The notes below the pieces were generated by a model. It was not told the origin of the DNA and made no database searches. It saw nothing but the letters and a program-made list of their open reading frames with translations. A stretch of 35,617 nucleotides of DNA from Occultella aeris (GTDB taxonomy: Bacteria; Actinomycetota; Actinomycetes; Actinomycetales; Beutenbergiaceae): NCBI RefSeq assembly GCF_902703175.1, contig NZ_CACRYJ010000008.1, forward strand, positions 1-35,617, read 5' to 3'. Shown here piece after piece: positions 16,062 through 23,336 of the stretch. The position numbers and the translations under genes are program-made. The stretch's first letter is position 1, and each line of letters opens with the position of its first letter.

Positions 16062-17052
16062 GGGCGGCCTCGGTCCCGGTCCGTGCGGGCTCAGGCTCGT
16101 CGACCCCGCTCGAGGTCAGGGCCAGGTAGGCGTCCTCGAGCGTCGCCGGTCCGAGGGCGTAGCCGTCGATCTGCTCGCGTTCGCGCAGCGTCGCCGCCCA
16201 CGTGACGGCCGCCGCAGCGGCGTCCGTCGGAACCGTGAGCAGCACCCGCCGACCGGAGCGAACGGTGCGGTGGGTCGGGAACGGCAACGGTCCGCCGTCG
16301 GCGGCCTCGAGGTCGACGGCGTCCGGGGCGAACTGCAGGTCGAGGCGCAGGTCGCTGCCGGTCGTGCCGCGCAACCGTGCGGGCGAGCCCGCGGCGACGA
16401 CCTTGCCTCGGTGCAGGACGACGAGGTCGTCGACGATCCGTTCCGCCTCCGCGACATTGTGGGTCACCAGCAGCACGCCGGCACCGGCGTCGCCGCGGCG
16501 GCGCACCGCCTGCCACAACAGCCGACGGCGAGCGGCGTCGATATCGTTCGTTGGCTCGTCGAGGATGACCAGCGGTGTGGGCGCGGCGACGGCCATCGCG
16601 AAGGCCGTGAGCCGGCGGATCCCGCCGGAGAGGCCCCGGCTCTCGGGCAGCGCACGACGGTCGAGCCACTCGCCGATGTCGAGTTCATCGGCGAGGCTCT
16701 CTGCGGCCGCACGCGCCGCACTCGGGGACAGACCACGAATCCGCCCGGACATCTCGATGGCCGACCGGGGCGTGAGCCCGTCGATCGGCGCCTGGCTCTG
16801 GGGCTGTAGGGCCACGTACCGGCGTGCCGTCGCGGGCTCGGCCACGGCATCGACCCCGCCTAAACGGACACTGCCGGCGTCGGGCCTCAGGAGGCCGACC
16901 ATCTGAGAGACGAACGTGGTCTTCCCGGCGCCGTTGTGGCCGAGCAGTCCGACCACGGCGCCGGGCCGCACCCGCAGGGACACGTCGTCATTGGCCACCA
17001 CGTCGCCGAAGCGCCGGGTGAGGCCGTCGACGCGCAGGACGTCATCGTTCAT
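16054..17052 (-). CDS. ABC transporter ATP-binding protein
   Basis: 332 aa from the ATG at 17052 (MNDDVLRVDG), supported by AAGGAG 5 bases upstream. Walker A is GHNGAGKTT, Walker B LVILDEPTNDID and the switch histidine LLVTHN. The signature reads LSGGIRR, with Ile replacing the common Gln. The C-terminal ~100 residues form an accessory domain typical of ABC-2 drug and antibiotic exporters. Partner of the permease immediately downstream. Confidence 0.92.
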   Translation of the reverse strand: MNDDVLRVDGLTRRFGDVVANDDVSLRVRPGAVVGLLGHNGAGKTTFVSQMVGLLRPDAGSVRLGGVDAVAEPATARRYVALQPQSQAPIDGLTPRSAIEMSGRIRGLSPSAARAAAESLADELDIGEWLDRRALPESRGLSGGIRRLTAFAMAVAAPTPLVILDEPTNDIDAARRRLLWQAVRRRGDAGAGVLLVTHNVAEAERIVDDLVVLHRGKVVAAGSPARLRGTTGSDLRLDLQFAPDAVDLEAADGGPLPFPTHRTVRSGRRVLLTVPTDAAAAAVTWAATLREREQIDGYALGPATLEDAYLALTSSGVDEPEPARTGTEAAHV

Positions 17053-17065
17053 GACCACTCCTTGG

Positions 17066-17112
17066 ATACCGTTGGTATTGGAATACTGACGGTATCTGCG
17101 TACCGTCGGTAC
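17066..17112. promoter_or_regulatory. Triple tandem operator of the TetR/ABC divergon
   Basis: Three 13-bp palindromes share RTACYGNYGGTAY: ATACCGTTGGTAT (17066-17078), ATACTGACGGTAT (17083-17095) and GTACCGTCGGTAC (17100-17112). They start exactly 17 bp apart with 4-bp spacers. Sites 1 and 2 together also form a 32-bp dyad (17065-17096). They cover the -10 boxes of both predicted divergent promoters, so the adjacent TetR protein is the natural ligand. Confidence 0.8.
17078..17106 (+). promoter_or_regulatory. Promoter of the TetR gene
   Basis: TTGGAA (17078-17083), 17 bases, then TACCGT (17101-17106) on the plus strand. The -10 lies inside operator 3 and the spacer inside operator 2, implying autorepression. 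The leader would be about 30 bases. Confidence 0.5.
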
Positions 17113-17117
17113 GTCAA
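17089..17117 (-). promoter_or_regulatory. Promoter of the ABC-2 transporter genes
   Basis: TTGACG (17117-17112), a 17-base spacer and TACCGT (17094-17089) on the minus strand match a vegetative actinomycete promoter (TTGAC, TANNNT). Operator 2 covers the -10 and operator 3 the spacer. Confidence 0.65.
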
Positions 17118-17144
17118 CGGCCGGATCCCGCCTAGCATGGGCCG

Positions 17145-17855
17145 ATGGCCTCCACCCCGCGCACCCGCCGCGAACAGCAGCAGCAGACCCGGGACGCGCT
17201 CGTGGTCGCCGCTCGCGGCGCCTTCGCCGAGCAGGGCTATCACGGCGCGAACCTCGAGACGATCGCCCGCGATGCGGGCTTCTCCAAGGGCGCCGTCTAT
17301 TCCAACTTCGACGGCAAGGCGGACCTTTTCCTCGCGGTCATCGATGCCAATATCGAGGTGGCGTTCGCCGAGGGAGGTTGGAACGTCGGCGAGCACTATC
17401 AGGCATTCGAAGGCGGCTCCGACGAGTCGCATGGCGAGGAGGCCTCGGAACTGATCGAGGGATTCGCGCTCGCCACCCTGGAGTTCATCGCGACCGCGGC
17501 CCGGGACGCGCGCCTGCGCGAGCAGATGGGCAAGCGCATGACGATCCTCGTCGAGGGCTACACAGCCGTCGCGGCGCAGTCCCGATCCGAGCAGGATCCG
17601 CTGCAGCTCAACGAGCTGGGAGCACTCCTGGCCGCCTTGGACGAGGGTGCGGCACTGCTGTCCCTCGGCGGCAGTCACGCGATCGACCAGCGCGCCCTGC
17701 GCATCGGAATGCGCCGACTCCTCACGCCCGGGCCGATCGAGGAGTCGACCACGCGCGTTGGCGAACCGGCGCTGCACGACGACGCGCTGCGGCAACGGTT
17801 GGCCGACGCGATCAGGGCCGGGCACGCCGGTCCCGATGCAGCCGACGAACGTTGA
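17145..17855 (+). CDS. TetR-family transcriptional repressor
   Basis: 236 aa. The N-terminal TetR helix-turn-helix (about 8-58) reads TRREQQQQTRDALVVAARGA, then FAEQGYHGANLETIARDAGF and SKGAVYSNFDGKADLF. The all-helical remainder is a ligand pocket of unknown specificity. It is transcribed away from the ABC exporter and shares a three-site operator with it. By analogy with exporter-linked TetR proteins, it probably derepresses the pump when the pump's substrate binds (inference). Confidence 0.93.
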   Translation: MASTPRTRREQQQQTRDALVVAARGAFAEQGYHGANLETIARDAGFSKGAVYSNFDGKADLFLAVIDANIEVAFAEGGWNVGEHYQAFEGGSDESHGEEASELIEGFALATLEFIATAARDARLREQMGKRMTILVEGYTAVAAQSRSEQDPLQLNELGALLAALDEGAALLSLGGSHAIDQRALRIGMRRLLTPGPIEESTTRVGEPALHDDALRQRLADAIRAGHAGPDAADER

Positions 17856-18023
17856 ATGATTTACGGATTAGTGACGTCACGTTAATGGCGTAGGACTTTC
17901 GCGTCGCGCCCGTAAGGTTAATGCAGAGAATGGACTTAGGCAGTACTGCCTTGCTATACACGATGGCATTTCGGGTTTACCTTGAGGTTATTCCTGGTTC
18001 GAACCCCGCCCAAGGAGAACGTC
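17856..18023 (+). promoter_or_regulatory. AT-rich control region with two palindromes, upstream of the DUF1540 gene
   Basis: This stretch is visibly richer in A/T than its surroundings. GTGACGTCAC (17871-17880) and AGGCAGTACTGCCT (17938-17951) are perfect 10- and 14-bp palindromes. The second lies between a weak -35 (TGGACT, 17931-17936) and a -10-like TATACA (17955-17960), which are 18 bases apart. An operator role is likely. AAGGAG at 18012-18017 serves the gene at 18024. Confidence 0.5.
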
Positions 18024-18323
18024 ATGACCTCGCTCGCCGATCTCCCCTCCGTCACCGAGTGCACGGTGGCGGGCTGTTCCTACAACCACGACGGCTGCCA
18101 CGCCGCGGCGGTGACGATCGGTGGCACCGGCGTCGACGCGCAGTGCGCCACCTTCATCCCGCTCACCACGAAGGGTGGGCTGTCCACGGTGCTCGCCGCA
18201 GTGGGCGCCTGCCAACGCGTGGACTGCGTGCACAACGTCGACCTCGAGTGCAGCGCCCCCGCCGTCCGCATCGGCGCCGGCACCGACCTGGCCGACTGCC
18301 TCACCTTCGAGCCGCGCACCTGA
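18024..18323 (+). CDS. DUF1540 protein with two cysteine repeats
   Basis: 99 aa from the ATG at 18024, with AAGGAG 6 bases upstream. Two copies of the DUF1540 pattern are seen: Cys 13, 18, 25, 41 and Cys 63, 68, 76, 92, each ending C-x-T-F. All eight cysteines are kept, so each repeat probably binds a metal such as zinc (inference). The family function is unknown. The long palindromic promoter region suggests tight regulation. Confidence 0.88.
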   Translation: MTSLADLPSVTECTVAGCSYNHDGCHAAAVTIGGTGVDAQCATFIPLTTKGGLSTVLAAVGACQRVDCVHNVDLECSAPAVRIGAGTDLADCLTFEPRT

Positions 18324-18381
18324 GGCAAGCGGTCGGTCCTCATGGCTGAGCACTTCTGAGCGTCCTCCGACGACCTTCCCA

Positions 18382-18401
18382 CTGTCACAGCGGCGTGACA
18401 G
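18382..18401. promoter_or_regulatory. Perfect inverted repeat upstream of the RidA-like gene
   Basis: CTGTCAC (18382-18388), 6 bases, then GTGACAG (18395-18401). The left part, TGTCACAGCGG, resembles TGTCACAGAGG at 22467-22477 beside the ECF41 gene. Candidate operator or -35 element; no matching -10 was found. Confidence 0.4.
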
Positions 18402-18452
18402 CCTTGCACCGAGTCGCTGCCCCATGCGCGCGACCGGACGAGAGGAAGACCG

Positions 18453-18833
18453 ATGCTGAGAGCTCTCAACCCGGCGAGCGTGCCGGCGTCGCCGTTCTAC
18501 GCCCAGGGCATCGAGGTCACGGAGCCACAGAGACTGGTCTTCGTCTCCGGCCAGGTCGGCGTCGACTCGCAGGGTCGAACCGCTGAGGGCATCGCCGCAC
18601 AGGCGGCCCAGGCGGTCGCCAACCTGGGCGCCGTACTCGCCGAGGCGGGCCTCGGCCCTGAGTCGATCACCAAGATCACGATCTACCTGACCGATCCCGC
18701 GAACGTCGAACCGTTCATGGCCGCCGCCGGACCGACCCTCCCGCCCGACCCACCCGCGACGACCCTGCTCATCGTCCAGGGTTTGGCCGCGCCGGACCTG
18801 CTCGTCGAGATCGAGGCGATCGCGGTCGGGTGA
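18453..18833 (+). CDS. RidA/YjgF-family protein
   Basis: 126 aa, one RidA domain: VFVSGQVGVDSQG (about 29-41), ITKITIYLTD (about 71-80) and LVEIEAIAVG at the end. Family enzymes hydrolyse reactive enamines/imines as trimers. The arginine that binds the substrate carboxylate in classical RidA (the VARLP region) is not visible; the segment reads VQGLAAPD, so imine deaminase activity is doubtful. AGAGGAAG precedes the ATG. Confidence 0.85.
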   Translation: MLRALNPASVPASPFYAQGIEVTEPQRLVFVSGQVGVDSQGRTAEGIAAQAAQAVANLGAVLAEAGLGPESITKITIYLTDPANVEPFMAAAGPTLPPDPPATTLLIVQGLAAPDLLVEIEAIAVG

Positions 18834-18850
18834 GCGGATCAACCCACAGC

Positions 18851-18877
18851 TGTCCATCGGGCCGATGCTCGATCGTC
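18851..18877 (+). promoter_or_regulatory. Candidate ECF42-type promoter of the YCII gene
   Basis: TGTCCA (18851-18856), 17 bases, then CGTC (18874-18877). This matches the reported ECF42 target pattern (TGTCGA-type -35, CGTC-type -10) with one mismatch. A dyad TGGGTGG-GTCA-CCACCCA (18879-18896) overlaps the predicted start site. It implies positive autoregulation of the YCII-sigma pair. Confidence 0.4.
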
Positions 18878-18914
18878 ATGGGTGGGTCACCACCCACGAG
18901 GAAACGAGAGACCA

Positions 18915-19292
18915 ATGCGGTACACGATCCTGCTGCACTACACGGAAGAGACCGACGAGACGCTCGGCGAGGAGGTCATGGCCGAGGGCCAACGGGCGTT
19001 CTCCGCCTACGCCCAGGCGCTGCATCAGGCCGGGGTCCTGCTCTCCGGTGAGGTACTGCAGCCGTCCACCAGCACCACCACGCTCACCACCGTCGACGGT
19101 GAGCTGCGGATCCAGGACGGCCCCTACGCCGATACCAAGGACCAGCTCGGCGGGACGTTCGTCATCGACGTGCCAGATCTCGACGTCGCACTCGAGTGGG
19201 CTCGCCAGGCCCCGGCCGTCGCCTGGGGCGCCGTCGAGGTCCGCCCGGGCGCGACCTACGTGCGCGACGGCGGGTGGGAACCGAACGCGTGA
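18915..19292 (+). CDS. YCII-related (DGPF-type) protein
   Basis: 125 aa starting MRYTILLHYTEE. The conserved motif appears as IQDGPYADTKDQLGGTFVID (about residues 69-88), the variant of DGPF found beside ECF42 sigma factors. It is a small ferredoxin-like alpha/beta domain without a known reaction. It overlaps the sigma gene by GTGA at 19289-19292, so translation is coupled. It is probably the regulated target and functional partner of that sigma factor. Confidence 0.9.
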   Translation: MRYTILLHYTEETDETLGEEVMAEGQRAFSAYAQALHQAGVLLSGEVLQPSTSTTTLTTVDGELRIQDGPYADTKDQLGGTFVIDVPDLDVALEWARQAPAVAWGAVEVRPGATYVRDGGWEPNA

Positions 19293-20527
19293 GCGCCGCC
19301 GAGGCGCGGGCGGCTGCCGAGCGAGCCGCCCGCGCCTCCTACGGTCGGCTGGTCGCGATCCTCGCCTCCCCCACCGGGGACCTCATGCTCGCCGAGGACG
19401 CCGTGTCCGATGCGCTCGAACGGGCCCTGCAGACCTGGCCCGAGCACGGCGTGCCGGCCAACCCGGACGGCTGGCTGCTCACCGTCGCCCGCAATCGCCA
19501 GCGCGATGTTTGGAAGTCGGCCGCACACCGCACCAGGGCACCGCTCCCGGCCGACCCGGGTGACACCGCGCCACTGACCTCGCCGCTGGACACTCTCGAC
19601 CCCGACGCCATCGGCGAGCGTCGCCTGGAACTGCTGTTCGTGTGCGCACACCCGGCGATCGACGCTGCGGCCCGCACGCCGCTGATGCTTCAGGTGGTGC
19701 TCGGCCTCGACGCCGCCCGGATCGCGCGGGCGTACGGGGTGGGCGCTGCGGCGATGGCCAAGCGTCTGGTCCGGGCCAAGCGCCGGATCGCCGACACCCG
19801 GATCCCGTTCGTCGTTCCGGGGCGGGCGGACATGGCGCGGCGGCTGCCCGGCGTCCTCGAGGCTGTCTACGGCAGCTATGCCGTCACCCTCACCGGTGGG
19901 CCGGACGAGGCGCCACTGCGGTCCCCGGATTCCCTGGCCGGCGAGGCCCACTACCTCGCCGTCACGCTCGCGGCTCTGCTCCCGGACGAACCCGAGGTGC
20001 TCGGCCTGGCCGCGCTGATCTCGCTCTCGCTGGCCCGGTCGCCGACCCGGCAAAAGGACTTCGTCCCGCTCGCGGAGCAGGACCCGGCAACCTGGGACGC
20101 GCGCCTGATCGCGGACGGTGAGGCGTACCTGCGCCTGGCGTCGGCCACCGACCGGCTCGGACGGTTCCAGCTCGAGGCGGCGATCCAGGCAGTGCACTGC
20201 GACCGGCGCCGGACCGGAGTGACGGATCAGGAGGCGCTGCGCACGCTCTACTCGGCACTCGTTCTGCTCGCGCCGACCCTGGGGGCGCAGGTGGCGCTCG
20301 CGGCAACCGTCGGCCGACTGGACGGCCCCGAGGCCGGGCTCGCCGCACTGCCCGATGGTGCCGATGCCTTCCAGCCCGCCTGGGCCACCCGCGCGCACCT
20401 GCTCGGCGCAGCCGGGCGCGGCGCGGAGGCTGCGGCGGCGTTCGACCGAGCGGCCGCGCTCACCATCGACCCGGTGGCCCGGCGCCATCTCAGCGATCAG
20501 GCCGCAGCGCTCCGCGGTCCGCGCTGA
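19289..20527 (+). CDS. ECF42-type sigma factor with C-terminal extension
   Basis: 412 aa, GTG start at 19289. Region 2 (LMLAEDAVSDALERAL, NPDGWLLTVARNRQRDVWKS) and region 4 (LGLDAARIARAYGVGAAAMA) take up the first ~175 residues. A long helical, TPR-like C-terminal domain follows, with LYSALVLLAPTLGAQVALA. No anti-sigma gene is adjacent; in this family the C-terminal extension is needed for activity. The DGPF-protein gene is immediately upstream, the family's signature context. Confidence 0.92.
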   Translation: MSAAEARAAAERAARASYGRLVAILASPTGDLMLAEDAVSDALERALQTWPEHGVPANPDGWLLTVARNRQRDVWKSAAHRTRAPLPADPGDTAPLTSPLDTLDPDAIGERRLELLFVCAHPAIDAAARTPLMLQVVLGLDAARIARAYGVGAAAMAKRLVRAKRRIADTRIPFVVPGRADMARRLPGVLEAVYGSYAVTLTGGPDEAPLRSPDSLAGEAHYLAVTLAALLPDEPEVLGLAALISLSLARSPTRQKDFVPLAEQDPATWDARLIADGEAYLRLASATDRLGRFQLEAAIQAVHCDRRRTGVTDQEALRTLYSALVLLAPTLGAQVALAATVGRLDGPEAGLAALPDGADAFQPAWATRAHLLGAAGRGAEAAAAFDRAAALTIDPVARRHLSDQAAALRGPR

Positions 20528-20678
20528 CGCACCGGTACGCAGCTCCGGCGGATCGATCCGGACCGGCCCGGCCGGCCCGCCGTGGCCACCACTCCCCCCG
20601 GGCCGCCTCGAGCAGCACGGCCTGATCCGCGCCGGGAGCGGGCCGGGCCGCGGCAGGGTCACTCGGTACCGTGGACCG

Positions 20679-21533
20679 ATGACGACCGAGACTCGCTACG
20701 TCCGGCCGCCGCAGGAGATCCTCGACACTCTCCTCGAGGAAGGATTCCGCGCAGCCGGCGAGGCCACGCATCCGCCGGACCCCACCTGGATCGAGTTCGG
20801 CTCGAGCACCCTCGTCGTTCTCGCCGGGCGCACTGCCCTGCGGGTCGCGCGACAGCCGTCCGTGGCCGCCGAACTGAACAGGGCCCAGGCCCTCGTCGAT
20901 GCGCTGCCGGCCCTGCCGTTCGCGGTGCCGGAGACGACCGGCGAACCCGTGACGATCGACGGCTACCAGGCGATCCCGACACTGCGCGTCGAGGGCGAAC
21001 CGCATCCTCCGCACGCGGGTGACCTGGAGCCGCTCCGAGACCTGCTGGAGGCCGTGCACTCCCTCGACGCCAGCCCGCTCCGCCCGCACCTGGCGCAGCC
21101 ACGATCGTTCATGGGCGGCGCCGACTGGGAGCCGGTGCTGCGCGATCGCGTCGTCCCGTTGCTGAGCCCGAACCTGCAGGGCGAGGCCCGACGGCGCATC
21201 GACGCTCTCGCAGGCCTGGAGCCTGGGGAGGTGGTCGTCAATCATGGCGACCTCGCCGGCTCGAACGTGCTCTGGCACCACGGTCGGGTAAGTGGCGTCC
21301 TCGACTGGGACCTGACCGCCCTGGACGACCCTGCCGAGGACCTGGCCAGCCTCGCGTCCTGGCACGGCTGGGCACTGGCCCATGAGCTCGCCGACGCCGC
21401 CACTGTGGCACGCGCGGACGTGTTCCGGCGCAGCGTCGGACTGCAGCAGATCGCCTTCACGCTGCTGCAGGACCGTCCCGCCGACGAGCTCGCCCGGGTC
21501 GTGGCACGCGCCGAGCAGCGCCTCGCGGGCTGA
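20679..21533 (+). CDS. APH-like phosphotransferase
   Basis: 284 aa from the ATG at 20679. The kinase-like fold shows the catalytic loop VVNHGDLAGSNVLW (about 185-198; HGD with Asn) and the metal loop VLDWDLTALDDPAEDLA (about 205-221). The N-terminal lobe lacks a clear glycine-rich loop but keeps the TALRVAR strand. These are features of the aminoglycoside phosphotransferase/choline kinase family. Actual resistance activity cannot be inferred; many such proteins act on other substrates. Confidence 0.87.
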   Translation: MTTETRYVRPPQEILDTLLEEGFRAAGEATHPPDPTWIEFGSSTLVVLAGRTALRVARQPSVAAELNRAQALVDALPALPFAVPETTGEPVTIDGYQAIPTLRVEGEPHPPHAGDLEPLRDLLEAVHSLDASPLRPHLAQPRSFMGGADWEPVLRDRVVPLLSPNLQGEARRRIDALAGLEPGEVVVNHGDLAGSNVLWHHGRVSGVLDWDLTALDDPAEDLASLASWHGWALAHELADAATVARADVFRRSVGLQQIAFTLLQDRPADELARVVARAEQRLAG

Positions 21534-21553
21534 GCTTGAGCCGAGCGACCGGC

Positions 21554-22444
21554 TCAGCCACCGAACGGTGGCAACTCGAGCTCGGCTAGCCGGCGCGGGT
21601 CTGCGAGAACGTCGATCGCCACGACCAGAGAGTCCCGAACCGTGAATGCCATCACGAACTGCGGCGTCCCGTGCGGCGCGACGACCACCCCGGCGGCGCC
21701 GTTGACGAGGATCGGATGCACGAACGGTGAGAGCCGCGACGCGGTGAAGGCCTGCCGCGATACGGCAGCCGGCCCGTGCAGCGTCATCGACATCTGCGGA
21801 CGGGACCGGCCGCCGTCGGACCGGAACACGACGTCGGGGTGCAGCACGGCCACCAGCGCGTCGAGGTCACCGTCACGGGACGCCGCGAAGAAGGCGTCCA
21901 CGACCGCGCGCTGAGCCCGCACGTCCGGGTCGGGCTCAACAGCCTGACCAGCCACTCGTCGGCGTCCTCGGCTCGCGAGCTGCCGCGTCGCGGCGGGCGA
22001 ACGTTCAAGCATCGGGGCGATCTCGTCGAACGGCACGGCGAACATGTCGTGCAGCACGAACGCCAGCCGCTCGGCCGGCGGCAGCGTGTCCAGGACGACC
22101 ATCAGAGCGAGGCCCACCGAGTCGGCCAGTACCGCCTCCTGCTCCGGGTCCGCTCCGGCCGCCGGCCCGAGCAGCGGATCCGGCACGTGGACGGCCTCAT
22201 CGAGCCCGTCCTCCCGACGGTTCGTCCGCGCCCGGAGCCGGTTCAGGCAGGTCCGCACCACCACCGTGGTCAGCCAGCCAACCGGGTTCTCGACGCCGCT
22301 CAGGCCCGCCCGCTCGGCGCGCAGCCAGGCGTCCTGCAGCGCGTCGTCAGCCTCGGCGAGTGAGCCGAGCATCCGGTACGCGACCGCGCGCAGTCGCGGC
22401 CGTTCCCGTTCGAACAGCCCCGTGAGGTCGTCACCGCCGTCCAT
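21554..22444 (-). CDS. ECF41-type sigma factor with SnoaL-like C-terminal domain
   Basis: 296 aa. Sigma region 2 (FERERPRLRAVAYRMLGSLA, DALQDAWLRA, NPVGWLTTVVVRTCLNRLRA) and region 4 (LPPAERLAFVLHDMFAVPFD) are followed by a SnoaL/NTF2-like domain (about 183-290). That domain has DGGR near residue 215 and DPRRL near the end, comparable to the DGGG and NPDKL motifs of ECF41. The fused domain replaces an anti-sigma factor. It is divergent from an NAD(P)-binding epimerase gene, a classic ECF41 partner. Confidence 0.93.
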   Translation of the reverse strand: MDGGDDLTGLFERERPRLRAVAYRMLGSLAEADDALQDAWLRAERAGLSGVENPVGWLTTVVVRTCLNRLRARTNRREDGLDEAVHVPDPLLGPAAGADPEQEAVLADSVGLALMVVLDTLPPAERLAFVLHDMFAVPFDEIAPMLERSPAATRQLASRGRRRVAGQAVEPDPDVRAQRAVVDAFFAASRDGDLDALVAVLHPDVVFRSDGGRSRPQMSMTLHGPAAVSRQAFTASRLSPFVHPILVNGAAGVVVAPHGTPQFVMAFTVRDSLVVAIDVLADPRRLAELELPPFGG

Positions 22445-22506
22445 GTCACATCCCTTCGTCCCTGGGTGTCACAGAGGTGACCCGCCGCGCCGGCCCGGTG
22501 TGACGG
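22444..22506. promoter_or_regulatory. Candidate ECF41 promoter region with TGTCACA repeats
   Basis: On the plus strand TGTCACA occurs at 22444-22450 and 22467-22473. The first is followed after 16 bases by TGTC, close to the ECF41 pattern TGTCACA-N16-CGTC. On the minus strand CGTCACA (22506-22500) is followed after 16 bases by GGTC. Both are near matches for divergent promoters. The first TGTCACA begins at the base that starts the sigma gene ATG. Confidence 0.4.
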
Positions 22507-22539
22507 GCCCGATTCCACCACGACCCACAGGAGACCATC

Positions 22540-23334
22540 ATGACCTCCCCGATCCTGCTCACCGGCGGCACCGGCACCCTCGGCCGCCTCGTCCTGGCCC
22601 GGCTGCGCGCCGCCGACCACGACGTGCGCGTGCTCAGCCGTAGGCCGCGCGACGACGAGCCGGGCGTCACCTACGCGCTCGGTGACGTCGCCACCGGCAA
22701 CGGGCTCGAGGCGGCACTGGACGACGTCCACACGGTGCTCCACCTGGCCGGTGGACCCAGGGGGGACGCCGCTGCGGCGCAGGTGGTCGCCGAGCACGCA
22801 CGGCGTGCCCGGGTTGGCCACCTGGTCGCGATCTCCGTCGTCGGTGCCGACGCGATGCCGCTGCGGTACTTCCGGGAGAAGGCCGGGCTGGAGCGCGCCA
22901 TAGCCGCGGCCGAGGTCCCGTGGACGGTGCTGCGCGCGGCCCAGTTCCATGACTTCGTGCTGACGCTGGCGCGGTCCTTGGCGAAGCTGCCGGTCACGCC
23001 GGTGCCCCGGATGCGGCTGCAGTCCGTCGATGCGGACGAGGTCGCCCACCGGCTGGTGGACCTCGCCCTCGCGGGTCCGGCCGGCCTGGTGCCCGACCTC
23101 GTCGGCCCGGAAGTCTACGACGCACCCGACGCGGTCCGGGCCTACCTTCGGGCTCGGGGCTCGCGCCGCCCGGTCCTCGTCTTCGGGCTGCCGGGCAAGG
23201 TCGGCCGCGCCTACCGCGATGGCGCCAATCTCGCGGTCGAGCCGGTCGGGCACGGCGAGCGCAGCTGGGCCGACTTCCTCGAGGAGCGGGGTGGGGCCGA
23301 CGCCGTTGCGCAGCCGCCGATCGTCGCGGCCTGA
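22540..23334 (+). CDS. NAD(P)-binding epimerase/SDR-family protein
   Basis: 264 aa, atypical short-chain dehydrogenase. The dinucleotide motif ILLTGGTGTLGRLVLARL (about 5-22) and LAGGPRGDAAAA, HLVAISVVGAD (about 88-98) and YFREKAGLERAIAAA (about 103-117, with the Y...K spacing altered) are seen. It resembles NmrA-like and SDR_a5 proteins. Divergent from the ECF41 sigma gene, which probably controls it. AGGAGA lies about 7 bases before the ATG. The substrate is unknown. Confidence 0.88.
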   Translation: MTSPILLTGGTGTLGRLVLARLRAADHDVRVLSRRPRDDEPGVTYALGDVATGNGLEAALDDVHTVLHLAGGPRGDAAAAQVVAEHARRARVGHLVAISVVGADAMPLRYFREKAGLERAIAAAEVPWTVLRAAQFHDFVLTLARSLAKLPVTPVPRMRLQSVDADEVAHRLVDLALAGPAGLVPDLVGPEVYDAPDAVRAYLRARGSRRPVLVFGLPGKVGRAYRDGANLAVEPVGHGERSWADFLEERGGADAVAQPPIVAA

Positions 23335-23336
23335 CG

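Noticed and set aside
17990-18015. tRNA-like TTCGAAC arm (GGTTCGAACCCC)
   Set aside because: It looks like a T-loop, but the flanking bases do not form a T-stem and no acceptor, D or anticodon arms are present upstream. It is probably a chance palindrome.
20355-20678. Upstream extension of the phosphotransferase
   Set aside because: It overlaps the ECF42 sigma gene in another frame and adds Arg/Pro-rich sequence unlike the family.
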